From JAHJQZ01 sp963675235 (GTDB lineage: Bacteria > Pseudomonadota > Alphaproteobacteria > Rhizobiales > Devosiaceae), in contig CAXXFU010000017.1 in assembly GCA_963675235.2 (NCBI GenBank), positions 620,001 to 684,000 of the forward strand: a stretch of 64,000 nt of DNA, read 5' to 3'. The notes beneath the pieces were generated by a model that was given only the letters and a program-made list of their open reading frames with translations, was not told the origin of the DNA and made no database searches. This document shows, piece by piece, positions 61,644 to 64,000 of the stretch; position 1 is the stretch's first letter, and every line of letters begins with the position of its first letter. The position numbers were made by a program, and so were the translations under genes.

Positions 61644-62632
61644 ATGTTTCGGTCGTCGGCGGCGGCGCCTGGGGCACGGCGCTTGCCGAAACTGCCGCCC
61701 GCGCCGGTCATCTGGTCTCGCTGATCGTCAGATCACCGGACCTGGCCGAGGCGATCAATTCCGGCCACGTCAACCGCGACCACCTGCCCGGCGATAGCTT
61801 GAGCGCGAGCATCACCGCTCGTGCTGATTTTGCCGGCCTCGCCGAGGCCGATTTCGTGCTGCTGGTGGTGCCGGCGCAGGTCTCGCGCGATGTGCTGACA
61901 AGGATCGGCCCCGAGGCCCTCAACGGCAAGCCGGTGGTGCTGTGTGCCAAGGGGCTCGAAACGGCAACGCTGTTGCGCCAGAGCGAGGTGCTCGGCCAGT
62001 GCGCGCCGGGAGCTATTCCGCTGGTACTGAGCGGACCGAGCTTTGCCCATGACGTCGCCTCGGGCCGACCGACAGCGGTGACGCTGGCCTCGCCCGAGGA
62101 CACAGTTTGCGCCGATATCGCCACCGCCCTGTCCGGCACGACCTTCCGGCTCTACCAGAGCGGCGACCTCGTCGGGGTCGAGATGGCCGGGGCGTTGAAG
62201 AACGTCTACGCCCTCGCCGCCGGGGCCGTCGAAGGCGCGGGACTCGGGCTGTCGGCGCGCTCGGCCCTGATCGGACGCGCCTTTGCCGAAATGAGCCGTC
62301 TGGTCGAAGCCATGGGCGGCGAGGCGCGGACACTGACGGGCCTGGCCGGATTCGGTGACCTGACGCTTTCGTGCACCTCGCCGCAATCGCGCAATTACGC
62401 CTTCGGCATCGCGCTTGGTGAGGGCAGGACGCCGGCCGAGGCCGAAGCCTCGGGCATCGGACTGGCCGAAGGGGTCAAGACCGCGCCCGTGGCGCTCGGA
62501 CTGGCTGAAAAGCACGGCGTCGACGCGCCGCTGATCGCCGCCGTCAATGCCCTGCTCGCCGGCCAGCTCGGCATCAACGACATCGTCGCGCAATTGATGA
62601 CGCGGCCACTCAAGCGCGAAGGAGAGCAATGA
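61640..62632 (+). CDS. gpsA: NAD(P)-dependent glycerol-3-phosphate dehydrogenase
   Basis: A 330-residue enzyme with NAD-binding GGGAWGTALAE at the start, GPSFAHDVA, catalytic lysine in EMAGALKNVYALAAG and GFGDLTLSCTS. It makes glycerol 3-phosphate for phospholipid synthesis, in contrast to the catabolic GlpA-like enzyme at 23781. It overlaps both neighbours (ATGA). Confidence 0.95.
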   Translation: MNVSVVGGGAWGTALAETAARAGHLVSLIVRSPDLAEAINSGHVNRDHLPGDSLSASITARADFAGLAEADFVLLVVPAQVSRDVLTRIGPEALNGKPVVLCAKGLETATLLRQSEVLGQCAPGAIPLVLSGPSFAHDVASGRPTAVTLASPEDTVCADIATALSGTTFRLYQSGDLVGVEMAGALKNVYALAAGAVEGAGLGLSARSALIGRAFAEMSRLVEAMGGEARTLTGLAGFGDLTLSCTSPQSRNYAFGIALGEGRTPAEAEASGIGLAEGVKTAPVALGLAEKHGVDAPLIAAVNALLAGQLGINDIVAQLMTRPLKREGEQ

Positions 62633-62925
62633 TGGGACTGTATGTCATCGAGTGTACCGACAAACCGGACGGGTTCGATCTCAGGCAGCAGGTCAGGCCG
62701 AAACATCTCGACTATGCCAAGTCTCTCGGCGACAGGTTGCTGGTCGGCGGTCCGTTTCTCGATAGCGAAGAACGCATGATCGGCTCGCTTCTGATCATCA
62801 AGGCCGACAGCCTTGCCGAGGCCGAAGCCATCGCCGCCGCCGACCCCTATGCCGCGGCAGGCCTTTTCACCGCCACGAGCGTCCGGCCCTGGCGCTGGAC
62901 CGTCAACAAGCCCGAGGACCTCTAG
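62632..62925 (+). CDS. YciI-family protein
   Basis: A 97-residue YciI-like protein with the family pattern MGLYVIECTDKPDGFD, PKHLDYAKSLGDRLLVGGPF and DPYAAAGLF, including the conserved His-Asp pair of this ferredoxin-like fold. Two ATGs (62629 and 62632) are possible; GGAG at 62621-62624 gives 7-nt spacing to 62632. Its function is not known for most members. Confidence 0.85.
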   Translation: MGLYVIECTDKPDGFDLRQQVRPKHLDYAKSLGDRLLVGGPFLDSEERMIGSLLIIKADSLAEAEAIAAADPYAAAGLFTATSVRPWRWTVNKPEDL

Positions 62926-62926
62926 C

Positions 62927-63364
62927 ATGAGATACTGGCTGTTCAAGTCCGAACCCTCGACCTGGGGCTGGGATGACCAGGTCAAAAAGGGCGCGCCCGA
63001 ACAGTGGGACGGCGTCCGGAACTACGCCGCCCGCAACTTCATGCGCGAGATGAAAATCGGCGATCTCGGGTTCTTCTACCATTCGGTCAACGAGAAACGC
63101 GTCGTCGGCATCGTCCGGGTCGCCGCCGAGGCGCATCACGACACCACCACCGATGACGAGCGCTGGGAGTGCGTCGATATCGAGGCGGTCGAAGAGGTAC
63201 CGAACCCGGTGACGCTTGATCAGATCAAGCAGGTGCCGGCGCTCAAGGACATGATACTGGTCAACAATTCCCGCCTGTCGGTGCAGCCGGTGACCGATAC
63301 CGAATGGCGGTTGATCTGCGAGATGGGCGGGCTCGGCGCCGGCTCGAAGGCATTGAGTTCCTGA
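62927..63364 (+). CDS. EVE-domain protein
   Basis: The 145-residue protein has the EVE/PUA-like fold, with YWLFKSEPSTWGWDD, WDGVRNYAARNFMREM and GFFYHSVNEKRVVGI. EVE domains bind modified bases in DNA or RNA. It follows the YciI gene by 1 nt and probably ends the tsaD-gpsA transcript. Confidence 0.92.
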   Translation: MRYWLFKSEPSTWGWDDQVKKGAPEQWDGVRNYAARNFMREMKIGDLGFFYHSVNEKRVVGIVRVAAEAHHDTTTDDERWECVDIEAVEEVPNPVTLDQIKQVPALKDMILVNNSRLSVQPVTDTEWRLICEMGGLGAGSKALSS

Positions 63365-63381
63365 CGTCGCGAAAAATTGAC

Positions 63382-63397
63382 CCCGGCGTCAGCCGGG
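63382..63397. repeat. Short intergenic palindrome
   Basis: CCCGGC and GCCGGG flank tetraloop GTCA in the gap between the EVE and DUF1761 genes. It resembles the short GC palindromes at 37002 and at the window end, and could also terminate the EVE transcript. Confidence 0.5.
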
Positions 63398-63440
63398 ATC
63401 ATGCAACAAGGTGGGGACGGGAATTCCAAGGGGGGCAATC

Positions 63441-63854
63441 ATGGTATTCTTCGACGTCAACTGGCTCGGCATCGTCCTGGCCACCATCGCGTCAATGGCG
63501 CTCGGCATGGCCTGGTACATGGCGCTATCGAAGCAATGGCTTGGTGCGCTCGGCAAGTCGATGGACGAGTTGCGCTCCAGCGCCGGCGCAGTCTCGCCAT
63601 TCGTCTGGGCCATTCTCGCCCAGCTGATCATGGCCTATTTCATCGCCAAGCTGACGCCTGTGGTCATGGGCGAACTCACCTGGGTCACCGGCATGATGAT
63701 GGGTGCCCATGTCTTTGTCGGTTTCATCCTGACATCGATGGTGCTCAACCACCGCTACCAGGGCCAGAAGTGGTCGCTGACCTTCATCGACGGCGGCTAC
63801 CTGCTCGGTGTCGCGCTGGTTCAGGGCGCAGTGCTCGGGGTTGTCGGCTACTAG
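63441..63854 (+). CDS. DUF1761 membrane protein
   Basis: A 137-residue integral membrane protein with four hydrophobic segments (LGIVLATIASMALGMAWYMA; VWAILAQLIMAYFIAKL; and two more), the conserved MAWYMALSKQWLGALGK near the N-terminus and GGYLLGVALVQGAVLG at the end. The function of DUF1761 proteins is unknown. ATG 63441 has a G-rich site 6 nt upstream. Confidence 0.85.
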   Translation: MVFFDVNWLGIVLATIASMALGMAWYMALSKQWLGALGKSMDELRSSAGAVSPFVWAILAQLIMAYFIAKLTPVVMGELTWVTGMMMGAHVFVGFILTSMVLNHRYQGQKWSLTFIDGGYLLGVALVQGAVLGVVGY

Positions 63855-63890
63855 GGCTCTTCATGTTGTGAGGCAAGCGCCCATCCACAT

Positions 63891-64000
63891 CGTCATTCCC
63901 GACCTGATCGGGAATCCAGCCAAGCCGCGTCAGCGGCGCAAGGAGTTCCTTCGCGCGCGAGGACACGCGCGCTGCTGAATTCCCGCTTTCGCGGGAATGA
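63891..64000. repeat. Composite REP-like repeat at the window edge
   Basis: The interval begins with CGTCATTCCCGACCTGATCG (63891-63910), related to the palindrome at 37002, and ends with TTCCCGCTTTCGCGGGAA, another hairpin, at 63980-63997. The final GGGAATGA is cut by the window end and may continue as GGGAATGACG. The pair probably forms one larger interspersed repeat. Confidence 0.6.

Noticed and set aside
1..64000. CRISPR array, prophage or toxin-antitoxin locus
   Set aside because: No regularly spaced direct repeats, phage structural genes or paired toxin-antitoxin frames were seen.

Overview
The window reads as chromosome of an aerobic alphaproteobacterium, most likely Hyphomicrobiales (a Devosiaceae-like genus is a low-confidence guess). 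Pointers are high GC, CarD next to an M48 lipoprotein, the hemC-hemD-Mic60-hemY run divergent from tsaD-gpsA, the ccoNOQP/ccoGHIS set with an FnrL-type regulator, and short intergenic palindromes of a kind common in this order. About 52 protein genes, one micro-ORF candidate and two tRNAs are supported. I see no phage, no intact insertion sequence and no CRISPR array.

Layout. 1-4.7 kb: CarD, M48 protease, a degenerate thermonuclease, PhnN, a hexapeptide acyltransferase and tRNA-Arg(CCU). 4.8-18.4 kb: an accessory catabolic island. A family-5 peptide ABC transporter is split around a divergent LysR gene and followed by a D-aminopeptidase-like serine hydrolase, an enolase-superfamily racemase (DgcA type), an alpha-oxoamine-synthase-like PLP enzyme, a DUF1611 protein (DgcN type) and L-serine dehydratase. 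I read this as uptake and breakdown of D-glutamate-containing peptides; the PLP enzyme has no assigned role. 19-28.3 kb: glycerol block with glpK, a DeoR/GlpR regulator, a GlpA-like FAD dehydrogenase, a partner FAD oxidoreductase and an 1147-residue fusion joining DUF1667, a 4Fe-4S domain, an NfnB/GltD-like half and an NfnA/PyrK-like half.

28.7-35.3 kb: a LacI-controlled sugar importer with a cytoplasmic GH32 fructosidase, with three copies of one 13-bp operator motif. 35.5-37.4 kb: small secreted or accessory proteins, TusA and pterin dehydratase. 37.3-47.1 kb: cbb3 oxidase assembly genes (ccoGHIS), structural genes (ccoNOQP) with an upstream FNR box, a hemerythrin-domain protein and FnrL. 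47.4-55.3 kb: a GGDEF-EAL protein, a FeeM-like N-acyl amino acid synthase, a universal stress protein, a micro-ORF candidate and several enzymes of uncertain role.

55.7-64 kb: tRNA-Thr(CGU), the heme block (hemY, alphaproteobacterial Mic60, hemD, hemC), then tsaD, gpsA, YciI, EVE and DUF1761 genes, ending in a palindromic repeat that runs off the window. Many neighbours overlap by 4 nt (ATGA or GTGA), so translational coupling is widespread.
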